Below, piece after piece: positions 10,336 through 22,415 of a DNA stretch of 64,000 bases. The number at the start of each line of letters is the position of its first letter. Within the stretch, counting starts at the first letter, position 1. The translations under genes and the position numbers were made by a program. A model generated the notes under the pieces. It was given only the letters and a program-made list of their open reading frames with translations. It ran no database searches and was not told where the DNA came from. Origin of the DNA: Cryptomeria japonica (Eukaryota > Streptophyta > Pinopsida > Cupressales > Cupressaceae). Where the stretch lies: assembly GCF_030272615.1 (NCBI RefSeq), contig NC_081412.1:694098083-694162082 (forward strand), given 5' to 3'.

Positions 10336-12392
10336 CACTAACCTTCTAACCTCTTTATGGTGTTTTGAGTGCTCTCAAGTTGATTTGTAGGCCAAAAAAC
10401 CCAAAAACAAGGTCGTGCAGGGTTTTCTGGAGACTTCTACGCCTGTGTCTTGCATCCTGTGCCTATGTTGAGCATTCTGCGCCTGTGTTGAAGACATTTT
10501 GTGCTTGTGTCCTACATTCTACGCCTGTGTCATGGGTTCTGCGCCTGTGTAAAGTCCAGAATAGGGGTAAAAATGCAGTGTTTTATTTGAAATTTGTTTA
10601 GTTTTTGCAATCTGTTTTCTGTGCTTTGGATTTTGGTACTAATTATCTGTGCATAATCTTGGCATATGCATGGAAAATACAATAAATCAAACTACTAACA
10701 TGTGTTATGCAGAATTGATAGTCAAAGACAACAAATCAAACTCCTAACTTGGGTTTTGCAGGTTGCCTTGGAGAAACAACTAAACTTTTGTGTTTGTGAT
10801 TTTTAATTAGGCACTTAGTGATTTCTAAATAGGTTGGAATAAACGTGTTTGTGCTTTTATTGTTGAGTGTGAAATTGGAGTAGGAGAGTATGCTCTCATC
10901 CTTCTTAGGGTGATCAGAAATCCAAATCTTCGATACCATGCTCGTGTCTTTGATTGTGTGTCTCCTTTAGAGGGCCTGCCTTCCTGACCACTTTGCTTTT
11001 GCAAGCAAGTGATAATCGTGAGAAGGGAATGACCCAAAGTGAGTACGGCTAGAATTCCTTGGCATTCTAACTCACTATAAAAAATACCCGATGAGTGAAA
11101 GCTTTGAAGGAAGTATTATGTGGGAATTGCAGTTACTTGGGAAGTGATGACCCTTGAACTCTTTCTCATATCAACATCTAAGTAGGGCCTCTTGGTCTAA
11201 ATTGTGCTTGCACGACTACATTTGTTTGGTATCTTGATGGGCTTAATGTCTCAATCACGCTTACGTGACATCAAGGAGTAATGCTTAACAGAAATCCTTA
11301 CTAAACACCTTGTTTTTAGAGGCCAAAAAACCCTTCTAGTTGCTTGAGAAGGACAAATTCGGATACTTGGAAGAGATACTAAGTTCGCCATGGGGAGATT
11401 TCTATGGGGACTGATGCTTGGCTGCCCTGAGAAGTGAGTGCCATGGAGGGGATCCCGTGGGGTCAAGCATCTATGTATTCTCCTTGAATCCCATAATGAG
11501 TCTACCTCTAAAGTACCTAATGTCCTTGCCTACCATAAGAAATGTGGGAATGAGCATGATTGTATTGAGTCTAAGTTGCAATATCTTGTATTCTTTGCTT
11601 GTCAAAAGTTGAATTGCATCCCATTTCAAAAAGAAAAACAAATTGATCCAACATAAGTTTAAACACAAGAGACATTCATCCAACAAAAGTTTATCAAGAT
11701 TCAGAATTCATCTTCAAACATGGTTGTCAAATATTGTTCAAAATCTTGTCTCAACATTCATGTCACTTACATTTAAGTTCATCCTAGGTTGCATTTTGCA
11801 AAAGTCATTGTCAAGTACCAAGGTTAGGTTTCACCTAAGTCATATTCCTTTGCATATCAATAAGAGTCATCCATTTGCATATGTCCTCTTGCATCAAAGT
11901 CATATCATTGTCATTCATTCATATTTGCATACCCTAGGTCTCTTCATTAAGCTTAGGTCATTATCATATCATATTAAGGTCACTTGCATAGTAATTTCCC
12001 TTTGCATATAGTGCCAAAATTAGGTTTTGTCATACTTGAGTAATCCTAATCTTTGATAAACCCTAAGTCATTGTTAAGAAGTCTAGACCTTATCAAATCT
12101 TTTGTCCTTTTGTCATCAATATCATTTGGTCAAACCTAGCTTAGTATCCAAGCATATAGGGGAGACTTTGTCATTTGTCCTTTTGTCACTTACATCCTTT
12201 TGTCCTTTAAGGTCTAGGTATCATTCCAATTTCCTAAGGGTCCCTCTCTTAGATTTGCATTTCAAAAGTTTGTCAAAATCTTCAAAAACAACCAAAAACA
12301 TAGATTGCATGCTCGTCTATATAGTTTGCATTTAGTTGCATATCATACATTATATTTGAAAATTCCAAAAACATTGCATTTGCACAAGTGAC
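10336..12392 (+). other. TE-B 2-kb leader, with TGCGCCTGTGT repeats
   Basis: No gene is seen. At 10436-10553 six to seven imperfect copies of CTGCGCCTGTGT recur every 18-22 bp. The same motif in the opposite direction occurs near 24395-24495 close to the 3' end. Positions 11640-12380 are rich in short CATTTGCAT and TTGTCAT words. Gag starts at the ATG at 12393. Confidence 0.6.
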
Positions 12393-15300
12393 ATGCCTGT
12401 TGAGACAAGATCAAAATTTAAAAAGATGGGCGAACCAATGTATCAACCCATGGACAACATAGCAAATTCGCAGTTTCAAACCAGTCAAATAGTACAAATT
12501 GAAGGTTCATCAAACACATCTCTACCACCATATGGAACGGTTCAACTTGGGCCACCTCCATTATATGAACCAGTGTTTGTACCTATGAAACCAGGACATG
12601 GGAGTGTTCCACCAACTCCAAGAGGAAGTGCGCCTTTCAATTTGAATCAACCACACCTGCAACATGACATTCAAAATCAAACATTATATGAAGAACAAAC
12701 CCTCTCACAAGGATTTAGTTCAGATCAAGGCTTTCACCAAGAAATGAATCCAAATGTCCAACCAGATTCCTCATCCGATTCCAATACTTCTGATGATGTT
12801 GACATGTTCCTTCAAGATCTGAAGATAACAAAAAAGATGGATAAGTTCTTGAACAAAGTCTTTAAGATGTTTCCACAAAAGTATCTTAACATGATGAGTA
12901 ATGTGACATCTTCAAGTGACCAAATCAATGTGCAAGAACAACAATGTGGTGAGTTGTTAAGTTTTTCCCTGCATCCAAATGAAGAAGATGCACAACAAGC
13001 AACTCAACCTACCTTGATGAGTAAACGTGCTTCAAAGGCATTGACAGTGACTATTCCTCAAAAGTCACCATTTGAAATGATAAATAATCCACTATTCAAC
13101 ACAACACCTGTAACGCAAGATCAAATGAAGAACATGCAAGTATTCATAGTTGTCCCTCAACAAGAAGTGGTTCCTTACATGCATAAAGTGGGACCAAAAT
13201 CTAAGATGCAGGAAAGCTTCACAACTGGAATGCGTAATGTCACCAATGTCCAAAATAATTCCACGATGTAACAAAGTTCTTATGTCCCGTTAAGTTCAAT
13301 ATCTTTGCCGAATACTATTGCGACAAATCCTTCAATAATGGCAACACAAAGAGCTACAGATAGTGGTTTGCACCAACAACAATTGTTGCAACAATTGAGT
13401 AATATACAAAAGGTACAATCGAATGTGCAAACAAGTAATGTGCAACAACAACAATTTCACATTCGACAACAAATTGCAGCACCTTCGGCACCATTACAAG
13501 TTAATGCAAACTTGCAACCATCACAATGGATTGGACAAACAACACAACAAGTTAGTGCAAGTGCTATACCCCATCCTAAGGAGAAGCAACGAAAAGTGCC
13601 TAAACAAAGTTTTTTACAAATGATGGGATATACACCACGATGACAATTGGCACAAAGTCAACAAGTTCCGATCCGTCAGCCTCAACACCAACATGTGCCA
13701 CAATATGTGCCAAGGCAAGCAAGCTATCCTACTTTACAACCGCAATTGGCGCCTATGCAATATCAACAACCTACTCAATTGCAATATCAACCTAGGCTCC
13801 AAGAAGCACAACAATAAGGTCAATATCAAGGCATAGCACAACCGCAGCAACAAGCGATGTATCAAGAACTTTATATGCCAGAAACACCAAAAATGGCCAT
13901 TTCAGAGTATCAACAACCGATCAGAAATGCGATGTATCGACAAAGGATACCAACTGGGATTAATGATGGACCTCTAAATTCTGATACAATCGCACAACAA
14001 CTTGAGAAGTTGCAAAGAAAAGTTGATGCATTAGAAACTAAAGGAACAAAGAAGTTGTATACAGATCAAGATTTATGTCCTAATCCATTTGACAAGAGTG
14101 TACACATGCCTCCATTCCCTAAGCATTTTGAGGCACCTAATTTTGAGAAATATAAAGGGAATGGCAATCCAAAAGATCACATTCGAGCATTTTTCGTGGC
14201 ATGTACTGAGGTAAGCTATGAAGAGACGTATTTAATGTGCTTATTTGCACGAAGTCTCATGGGACAAGCTATGGATTGGTATTCACATTTGCCAGGAAAT
14301 ATAAAGACTTGGTCTGAATTGGCTCAAAAGTTTTTATCTCATTTTCTGTTTAACATCGACAATGATGTGACCATGTCCGATTTATGCAATACCAAGCAAA
14401 AGTGAGGTGAATCATTAGTGACTTTCTTGCAATGATGGTGAAGCTTGTATAGTCGTTCTTCTCTTGATATACCCGAAGAACAACAAGTGAATCTGTTTAT
14501 CTAGAATTTGGTCCCAGAAATGATGTATGAGCTAAAGTTGAAAAGTCCCAGTACTATAGAGAAACTTATTAAGAAGGGAATGAGCATTGAAATAGCTCTG
14601 GTAGCTAAAGGAATTATCAAGCTCAATAAAGACAATGACAATACCAATTATTCGGGGGATAGAAACAGATTTTGGTATAAGAACAAGAATGTCACTAATG
14701 ATGGAGTTGTTGATGCAAGAGCGGTGAATGCAAATCAATCCCCATTCACGATCAAGAAATTGAGTGTTCCTAATATGTCAACTATGGAACAAAATCAAGC
14801 ACTAGTGAGCAATGTTACTCAACAGCCGCAATACCAACAACATGCTCAACAACAGCATACTCAACAATATACTCAACAACAAGGCCAACAACAAAACCAG
14901 CAGCGCAAACCCTTCTGATCGTGGGATGGGCCTCCTCGACAATTTACGCCATTGGGAGAGCCTATTGAATCAGTAATGAGACAATTGATACAAGCAAAAT
15001 TTATTAAGCTACCAGATATCAAGGCAGAACTAGCAGTAAAACCGCATTGGTGGAATGATAATGCGTACTGTGAATATCATTGGTCTAAAGGACACAAAAC
15101 TGCATCCTGTTTCCAATTGAAACACATGATTCAAGATTTATTAGAGCAAGGAGTAATTAAGGTAGATCCACCCCATCCGACCTCTAACACTGATCATACT
15201 ATTTTCAAAACTCCTTTGCTTGATCATGACAAGGGTAAAGCATCTTCTTCCAACTCTGCCCAAACGGCCAATTATGCAAGTTCTGGTTATAATAATGTCA

Positions 15301-15722
15301 TTAATTGTTTTCACACATCAACTGAGTATGTTTCTACCCTGAGAATAAAGGGACAAGATCCTTCTTGTGCGGTCACCACTCGTCGATCCAAGATAGTCCT
15401 GAAAGGAGCTCTTGTAGCTCCTCCCAAGCCAACTCCTGCAAGTCAGTATAATCTTTTGGATCACCTAGGAAAGACACCTGCACAAATATCAATCCTTGAG
15501 TTATTGAAAATGTCTCCCATGCATCATGCAGTCCTGGATAAAGCTTTAGTTGAGTCCACTATTCCGACAAATATTGATGTTGACCAGTTTCAAGCCCGGA
15601 TTGGACATTTAGCCGTTTCCCAAAATGTCGCATTTTCTGACAATGATATCTCACCCAACAAGCTCCCTCACAATGATCCTTTACACCTTGAAGTCTTTGT
15701 TCATAACTGCAAAATCCGATGA
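12393..15722 (+). pseudogene. TE-B gag
   Basis: This is the structural protein of the virus-like particle. It starts MPVETRSKFKKMGEP. The first 480 codons are rich in Q, N, P and S with long glutamine stretches. The gag core at about codons 573-700 contains FEKYKGNGNPKDHI and MGQAMDWYSHLPG. After a second Q-rich stretch comes a zinc-finger-like block YCEYHWSKGHKTASC near 15065-15110, typical of Tat gag C-termini. In-frame stops occur at 13269, 13641, 13815, 14403, several in 14436-14505, 14916 and 15720. All lie in one frame with no frameshift, and most fit loss of a CAA, CAG or CGA codon by C to T. Confidence 0.88.
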
Positions 15723-16110
15723 GTCTTGATAGATGGCAGAGCAGGTCTTAATATTTGTATTTTGAGAGTGGTTATTGGCCTTGGGTATACAGAAAATGAC
15801 ATTGATGCTTCTAAAAGAATAACAATCAAAGCATATGATGACGCTGAGCGCCCATCCAAAGGGATAATTACATTGCCTATTAGAGTTGGTCCAGTGACAG
15901 AAAACACTTTCCTGCAAGTCCTCGACCTTGATCTCCCTTATAATATGATCCTTGGCCGTCCATGCATTCATGCAATGAAAGCAGTTCCATCCACCTATCA
16001 TCAATGTTTGAAATATCCTTACAATGGAACTGAGATAACAATTCCTGGAGATCCTAATCCATTTCAATTTTGTGCTACTCTAAAGGATACCCCTCAGCAG
16101 CAAGTCCCAG
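15640..16110 (+). pseudogene. TE-B aspartic protease
   Basis: In the gag frame, right after the stop at 15720, the reading VLIDGRAGLNIC gives the retropepsin active-site Asp-Gly, with Arg where relatives have Gly or Ser. Hydrophobic strands and LPYNMILGRPCIHAM follow, the second conserved block of plant gypsy proteases. The enzyme would release gag and pol products. The Asp is present, but the upstream stop prevents a full polyprotein. Confidence 0.82.
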
Positions 16111-17300
16111 TCAACAAAGAGTCCAAATCACATAGCTATGTGGATCCTAATCAATTGTTAGAGGCTGTCAAAGGAAAATTGAAGATACAAGACCAACGAT
16201 GTGGAGAATATTCAATGGATCAGACATTCCTCATTGGGAATTTGCCAATATCTCCAAAATCATATGGCAAACCACATTTATTGCAAAAGGAACCTAAGGT
16301 CATTATTCAATATCAGCCTCCTACTACATTTACAAGATGGGGAGAACTTGACAAAGAAACTGTAGATGATGATGTCATAGATTGGCTTTATAAAGATCCA
16401 ACTGAGACCCCACTTGTCAGGTTGCCAGTGGAACGATATGGCAAAGGATTTACTATGCTGCAAAAGAAAGGATATGATGGTTGCAGTGGCTTAGGCCTGA
16501 ACAACAATGGAAGGCTAGAACCTATCATACCCAAGAGATGACCTCCAACTTTAGGGTTAGGTTTTGTACCATTGCGAATTGGATCCACATCTACCAAAAT
16601 GCCCACATGTAGAAAAGGGCATGATTCTGATGATGAAATAACACCTGAGGATCCCCGACCCGAAATTGATTCTAATGATTGGGAGTGGAGTTATTTTTCT
16701 TCTAGTTCCTATGCCCTCGATAATATTTTCATTGACCCTGATAATTTGCCTATGGAAGACAAACATGAAATAACTCCTCTTCCTAAAACCTGTCCTCACG
16801 CTTGGATAGAGACATTTTGGGATCCAAGCTCCGAATCCGATACAAGCAGTTCAAATAGTGACACTACAGATGTTCATATCTTTACCATATCAGCCCTTTC
16901 TCTCCTTACAACTGATGATGACATGCCCCTCATCTATCCCCAGCTTATCCAACATGACCAACAAGAACCGCTCACATTAGACTATTTTCAAAATGACGAA
17001 GCAATTGCAGAATTCCTTGGACTATGGGAAGGCATACCACAAGGGGATCACAAGGCAGGATTTGCTATTGACCTAGATTCCACGGCATATTTTGGGGAGT
17101 CAACTCCCTCTTCCAGACATCAAAATGAAAAAAGAAAAGAAATAGTAAAAAATCAAAAGAATAGATCTTCGGGTGAAAACCGTAAGGCACTCTCTGATCA
17201 TACAAAAGTAAAAAGAAAAGATGTACCTGCGGGTGAAAACCTCTCTGAGGCGCCCAAAGGTGGAAGAGTGGACATACCCCTATCAAGTCAGGACAAATCA
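16111..17300 (+). pseudogene. TE-B protease-RT spacer with G-patch motif
   Basis: The spacer is in the same frame as gag and RT. At about 16433-16530 it reads YGKGFTMLQKKGYDG then GLGLNNNGRLEPI. That is the glycine spacing of a G-patch, a nucleic-acid-binding motif known in some retroviral proteases and RNA-processing proteins. The remainder is acidic (DDEITPEDPRPEIDSNDWEW) and then charged (codons around 1570-1640). A stop at 16539 directly follows the G-patch, fitting a CGA to TGA change. The G-patch call rests on motif shape only. Confidence 0.65.
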
Positions 17301-17309
17301 ACATTACTT

Positions 17310-18800
17310 GTGGAAATGACCGAGGAAATCAATTTGGGTACACCTGACAACCCTAAGGTCATTCATTTTGCTGCTTCCCTCTCACAACAGGAAAAAATAG
17401 ATTTTGTCAATTTCTTTCTTGAGAAGAAGATCAGCTTTGCATGGTCCTATGCAGATATGCCTGGCCTTGATCCAGAATTGGTTCTTCATCATTTGCCACT
17501 AAAAGCGGATGCCAAGCCTATCAAACAGAAACTTAGAAAGATGCATCCTTAGGTGGCTCTTTTGGTCAAAGTGGAATTAAAAAAATTGCTAGATGTGGGC
17601 TTCATCAGACCCATTGATTATGCAGACTGGATTTCAAATTTAGTGCTAGTTAGCAAAGTAACTGGGGGCATCAGAATCTGCACAGATTTTAGGGATCTCA
17701 ATAAAGCATGCCCTAAAGATGATTTTCCATTGCCAAACATAGACATCATAGTGGACATGACAGCTGGATATGAAATGCTTTCATTAATGGATGGTTTCTC
17801 TAGCTATAACCAAATTCGCATTGCTCCTGAAGATCAGCATAAGACAACATTCACCTAAGCTTGGGGTACCTATTGTTGGAATGTGATGCCCTTCGGTCTT
17901 AAAAATGTAGGTGCAACATATCAAAGAGAAATGACGACATTTTTTCATGATTTCATGCACACTCTGATGGAGGACTATGTTGATGACTTGTTATGTAAAT
18001 TTGTCACTAGAGATAGTCATCTGGCCATCCTGGGCCCAATCTTTGACCGAATGGAGACCTACAAACTCAAGCTCAATCCAAAGAAGTGTGTATTTGGTGT
18101 CACAGCTGGCAAATTACTAGGATACATTATTTCTCACCAAGGCATTGAGGTCGACCCTGCCAAAGTCAAAGCAATAATCGATATGCCTCCACCTTCAAAT
18201 CTCCGGCAATTAAGAAGTCTGCAAGGAAAGCTCCAGTCAATCCGCCGCTTCATAGCTCAGTTGGCTGACAAATGTCATCCATTCCAGCATCTATTGCATA
18301 AAGGTGTCACTTTCAAATGGACTGAGCAATGTCAATCAGCCTTTCAAGCTCTTAAAGAATATTTGTTGTCGCCACCTATTCTAATGCCTCCGATAGACAG
18401 AAAGCCATTTTTATTGTATATTTCTGCAACTAAAACTGCATTAGGAGTTCTCTTGGCCCAACAAGATGAAAACGGCACAGAGCGAGCTATTTACTATATC
18501 AGTCGGACACTGGTAGGCTATGAGCTAAATTATTCAACTATTGAAAGGGCATGCTTAGCAGTGGTGTTTGCAACGCAGAAACTCTGACATTATATGCTAA
18601 GCCACTGAACATTGTTGCTTGCAAAAATTGATCCCTTAAAATATTTGCTTAGCCAAGCAGCTTTGACAGGTCACCTAGCAAAATGGGTCATGATTCTCAG
18701 TGAATTTGACATTGAGTATATGGAGCGAAAGGCCATAAAAGGACAAGTCATAGTAGATCAACTTGCAGAGGCTCCTATTTCTAATGATCATCCCATGTTG
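17310..18800 (+). pseudogene. TE-B reverse transcriptase and degenerate RNase H
   Basis: This copies the element RNA into DNA. The pre-RT block FAWSYADMPGLDPELV is followed by GGIRICTDFRDLNKACPKDD, MDGFSSYNQIRI, MPFGLKNVGATYQ and the catalytic YVDD at 17976-17987. The connection has LNPKKCVFGVTAGKLLGY. The classical RNase H reads PFLLYISATKTALGVLL, lacking the first catalytic Asp, as in TE-A. In-frame stops are at 17550, 17856, 18585 and near 18606. There is no frameshift. The RT catalytic residues are intact. Confidence 0.9.
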
Positions 18801-18839
18801 ACCGATTTTCCAGATGAATCAGTCTTTGCTTTCACATCA

Positions 18840-19240
18840 TCTAATGAATGGAAGTTATACTTTGATGGGTCCCATACCAAGTTCGGGTCCGGAGCAGGCA
18901 TCTTGTTTGTCACCCCTCAAGGTGATGCTATTCCAAAGTCTTACAGAATAACTTTCCCCTGCACCAATATCATTGCAGAGTATGAAGCATTGGTTACAGG
19001 ACTCCGAGTAGCAGTCCACTAGAATGTCAAGCATTTGCAAGTCTATGGAGATTCTCAATTAGTCATCCAACAAGTGAATGATGACTACGAAACAAAAGAT
19101 GAAAAGCTTATTCCCTATAAGCATATGGTAGATTTCTTCAAGACCAAGTTCACAGCTATCCATTTCAATCAAGTTCCAAGAATGCAAAATAAGTCCGCAG
19201 ATGCAATGGCTACGATTGCTTCCATGTTGAATATGCCAAG
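18840..19240 (+). pseudogene. TE-B archaeal-type RNase H, located after RT/RNase H
   Basis: It reads WKLYFDGSHTKFGSGAGI (first Asp), IIAEYEALVTGLRVA (Glu), LQVYGDSQLVIQQV (second Asp), and a tail with MQNKSADAMATIASM. This domain defines the Tat lineage and would remove the RNA strand during reverse transcription. The stop at 19020 falls between the second and third catalytic blocks. Order is the reverse of TE-A, where the same domain precedes RT. Confidence 0.88.
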
Positions 19241-19299
19241 CAATATGGACAAATGTGAATTTTTAGTTGAACAATTGCTGGTTCCTTCTTTTGACATTC

Positions 19300-20594
19300 C
19301 GACAGCAGATGTGATGTGCATTCTTGTTGGTCCCAACTCCCCATGGTACAATGACGTCTATCAATATTTAAAATCCCAAACCTTACCACCCAACCTTTCC
19401 GCTAACCAACGCCGAGCCTTTATCCGACAGACAGCCAAATATTTCATCATCGCCGACACCCTTTACCGCCGTTCCTTTGACCATACCCTCCTCAGGTGTT
19501 TGGATTCTGATGAAGCACAAATGGCTTTACACGAGGTTCACGATGGTATATGTGGGGGCCATTTCAATGGTCTAAGCTTAGCTAAAAAGTTGATTCATGT
19601 TGGGTATTATTGGCCCACTCTAGAAAAAGATGTTCATGATTTTGTTAAGAAGTGCTTCAAATGCCAGATTCATGGAAACTACATTCATGCACCAGCCCAA
19701 GAGCTTCATTCTGTCATATCTCCGTGGCCTTTTTCTCAATGGGGATTGGATCTTATTGGCAAGATTCACCCGACCTCTGCAAATGGACACAAATTCATCA
19801 TTACAGCCACAGAGTATTTTACAAAATGGATTGAGGCTATCCCCATGACCTATATCACAGGTGTCCAAATTTCAAAATTCTTGCTGAATTATATCATATG
19901 CCGGTATGGGGTTCCCCTTGCCATAGTCACTGATAATGGTCGTCCTTTCAAGAATAAAGATGTTAAAGAGCTTTGTGCAAAGTTTCATATCCAACACCAT
20001 TTCTTCAGTCCATACTATCCACAGGGGAATGGTCAAGCTGAAGCATCAAATATCAAGATCCTGAAAAAGGTTGTCAATGATGCTGGTCGAGATTGGCATG
20101 TACAGCTGAATCCAGCACTATGGGCTTATCGCACTTCTATCCACACACCTACTGGTGCAACACCTTATTCCTTGGTGTATGGTGTGGAAGCTATTTTACC
20201 TTTGGAGGTGGAGATTCCTTCCTTGCGTGTTTCCTTGCAACATCTGATTGATGACGAGACACACAGAGTCTCTCGGTTGCATCAGCTTGAGATGTTGGAT
20301 GAGAAACGTCAGACAGCTCTGACACATTTGCAAGCATATCAAAACCATCTCCGTCGCTCTTATAATAAGAAGGTCAAAGGGCGACACTTCGAAGTGGGAG
20401 ACCTGGTTTTAAAGGCAAACCCTAAGAATGCACAGTCTACTAACATCATCAAAGGTAAATTTGAAACTAATTGGGTTGGTCCTTTCATAGTAACTATAGC
20501 ATATGGCTTGGGGGCATATCAGCTTGCTACCTCGGAAGGTGAACCTTTGTCCGGTCCTATAAACAGCATGCATCTTCGCAAGTACTGGGCATAA
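19300..20594 (+). pseudogene. TE-B integrase
   Basis: It is continuous from 19035 to the natural stop at 20592-20594, so this part alone is uninterrupted. The HHCC module is HDGICGGHF then KKCFKCQIHG. Catalytic residues are Asp in QWGLDLIGKI, Asp in VTDNGRPF and Glu in PQGNGQAEASN. The C-terminal module reads NWVGPFIV, a GPY/F-like block, and the protein ends MHLRKYWA. No chromodomain is seen. It would join the cDNA to target DNA, and the perfect 5-bp target duplication fits this enzyme class. Confidence 0.92.
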
Positions 20595-20599
20595 TTTTC

Positions 20600-20765
20600 T
20601 ATCAATACTTCTTCAAATATGATCTTGAAAAAATACAAAAAAATTGAAAAAAAGAAAGAAAAAAAAAAATCAAAAAAGAGAACAATACAAAAAAATGAAA
20701 AAAATGAAAAATACAAAAAAATGAAAAAAAAAAAAAAAGAAAAAAAAGAGCAAAGAAAAATGATT
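20600..20765 (+). repeat. A-rich low-complexity tract after pol
   Basis: About 130 bp of runs of A separated by single G, T or C follow the integrase stop. The reading MILKKYKKIEKKKEKKKS here is only low-complexity DNA. Confidence 0.7.
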
Positions 20766-20774
20766 CGCCCTCTA

Positions 20775-20837
20775 GTGAAAACCTGGCAAACAGGCGCTTG
20801 GGACAAGTACCTTGGTGAAAACCTGGCAAACAGGCGC
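20775..20837 (+). repeat. Direct repeat GGTGAAAACC...GGCGC after pol
   Basis: A 23-bp unit GTGAAAACCTGGCAAACAGG plus CGC occurs at 20775-20797 and 20815-20837. It can fold as CCTG, loop, CAGG. Related units are in the coding spacer at 17171 (ACCGTAAGGCAC) and 17231 (CCTC, loop, GAGG, then CGCC). Confidence 0.6.
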
Positions 20838-21091
20838 CATGTGTAAAATGAGATCGTTGCTCCGTCATCTATCATGACCTCTAAGCTATGCTTTTTTTCT
20901 CGGCCGGTTTCTCATGTCTATCTTTGTCTTGACCCGATGTCCTATTCCAGGCTCGTTATTGGTCAACATCATTGTCTTACATACCCTAGTTCTTTGTCCA
21001 TATGTTTTGGTCTCGGTCTATGTATGTCTTTCCGATGCACATTGGGTGCGTTCCCTTGTCATGATCGATCACTGGAACTTTTGCATTTAAA

Positions 21092-21310
21092 AATGTCCTG
21101 AAAAAAATCTCATAAAAATTTTAAAATGTCCTGAAAAAATCTTCCAAAAACATTTAAAAACATCCTGAAAAAATTAAAAAAAAAAAAAAAAAATCATATA
21201 ATGTCCTGAAAAAACTCCCTAAAAAAAATTGAAAAAAGTCCTGAAAACAGTATCTAAAAATTGAAAAAATGAAAATCCCTAAAAATCATAAAAAGTCCTA
21301 AAAAAATGAA
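21092..21310 (+). repeat. Degenerate tandem array of ATGTCCTGAAAAAA
   Basis: Six copies of TGTCCTGAAAAA or a close variant start near 21093, 21126, 21158, 21199, 21237 and 21294, spaced 30-57 bp and separated by A/T-rich filler. No coding function is seen. Confidence 0.65.
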
Positions 21311-22415
21311 CACAAAAACATTTCAAAAACATTAAAATCCAAAAACAAGCATTTTGCAATAAAGGATCTCTCTTTGTGCATAGACAGATCCCTACGCATC
21401 CATCCAACAACTTGCAATCCAACGCTGTGCTTTAATGAAATCATGCATTAACAGATGAACTTTTTACTCAAACCAAACATTCAAACTGATCCGAATTGTC
21501 ATATCAATCAACCATCAAAATCATTCGTCCTTGGTACACTATCATGAGTCTTATACAGGGTGTGGTATACTCGAAACCAGACTGTGTCCTGTCTTAGACG
21601 GGGTACCGCATTCCCTGAAACCAGACAGCATGATCGTCCTATCCGCACTTTCAACTTTTGACAACGAAGATCAAGATGTTTGTTTGATTTGTTGGAATTT
21701 GTGCATCTTATCTTTTTACTGATTTATCTTTGGCTTTGATCATGTTCTTATGTTGCTCGATGATGTCACTGAGTGATTTAGAGTGACCGGGATGGATCAT
21801 GGTCCTTTTCTTTTTGATTGTGATTGTTGTTTGTCTGTGATGTGTCTGTCTTTTGCAAAAAGGGTTACATTTCAGCTCTGGCCTTTAATGCCATGATGCT
21901 ACGCATCCATTTTGCTATATCAAAATAAAGGTTCTCACCTACAAAGTGCATTACTGAAAGCAAATTTTCTTCATCTTTAACTGTCTTCTGTCTCATTTTC
22001 TTCTTACTAACATTTCTTCCGTCAGTTCGGATAGTTAGTTCGGTTTAGTGCTCCAATTTCCCCGCACACATATGCTGCATCCTACATCCATTCGGTTAGT
22101 ACATTTGCATTACATTCGCATCATATCAAGCATCTTATCCATTTCATATTATAAATGCATAAAAAATGCATAAGCAAAAAAATATATACATCCATACATA
22201 TTCCACAAAGGTACATAAATAGTGCATAAGTCATCCATACAGGGAAAATCACATAAGTCATTTGCATCTCATCATACCGATGCATATCATATCATATGTC
22301 ACAATAATATCGGAGTATAAAATCGGACTGTCTGTCCTAAGTATGGCCCGCAGGCTGACTACAAAATGTCAAAATACATAATGTCCATTGTCTGTCTAAG
22401 GAGCACGTGCCTTTG
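21311..22415. other. TE-B non-coding stretch between pol and antisense ORF
   Basis: No gene is seen on either strand. It has many short CATCC, GCATA and ACATA words near 22060-22310, and a paired TCGAAACCAGAC/CTGAAACCAGAC motif near 21570-21630. It would be the 3' flank of the antisense ORF. Confidence 0.4.

Noticed and set aside
20519-20875. Phe-rich minus-strand ORF resembling membrane segments
   Set aside because: Product of the A-rich tract read in reverse; low complexity, not a membrane protein.
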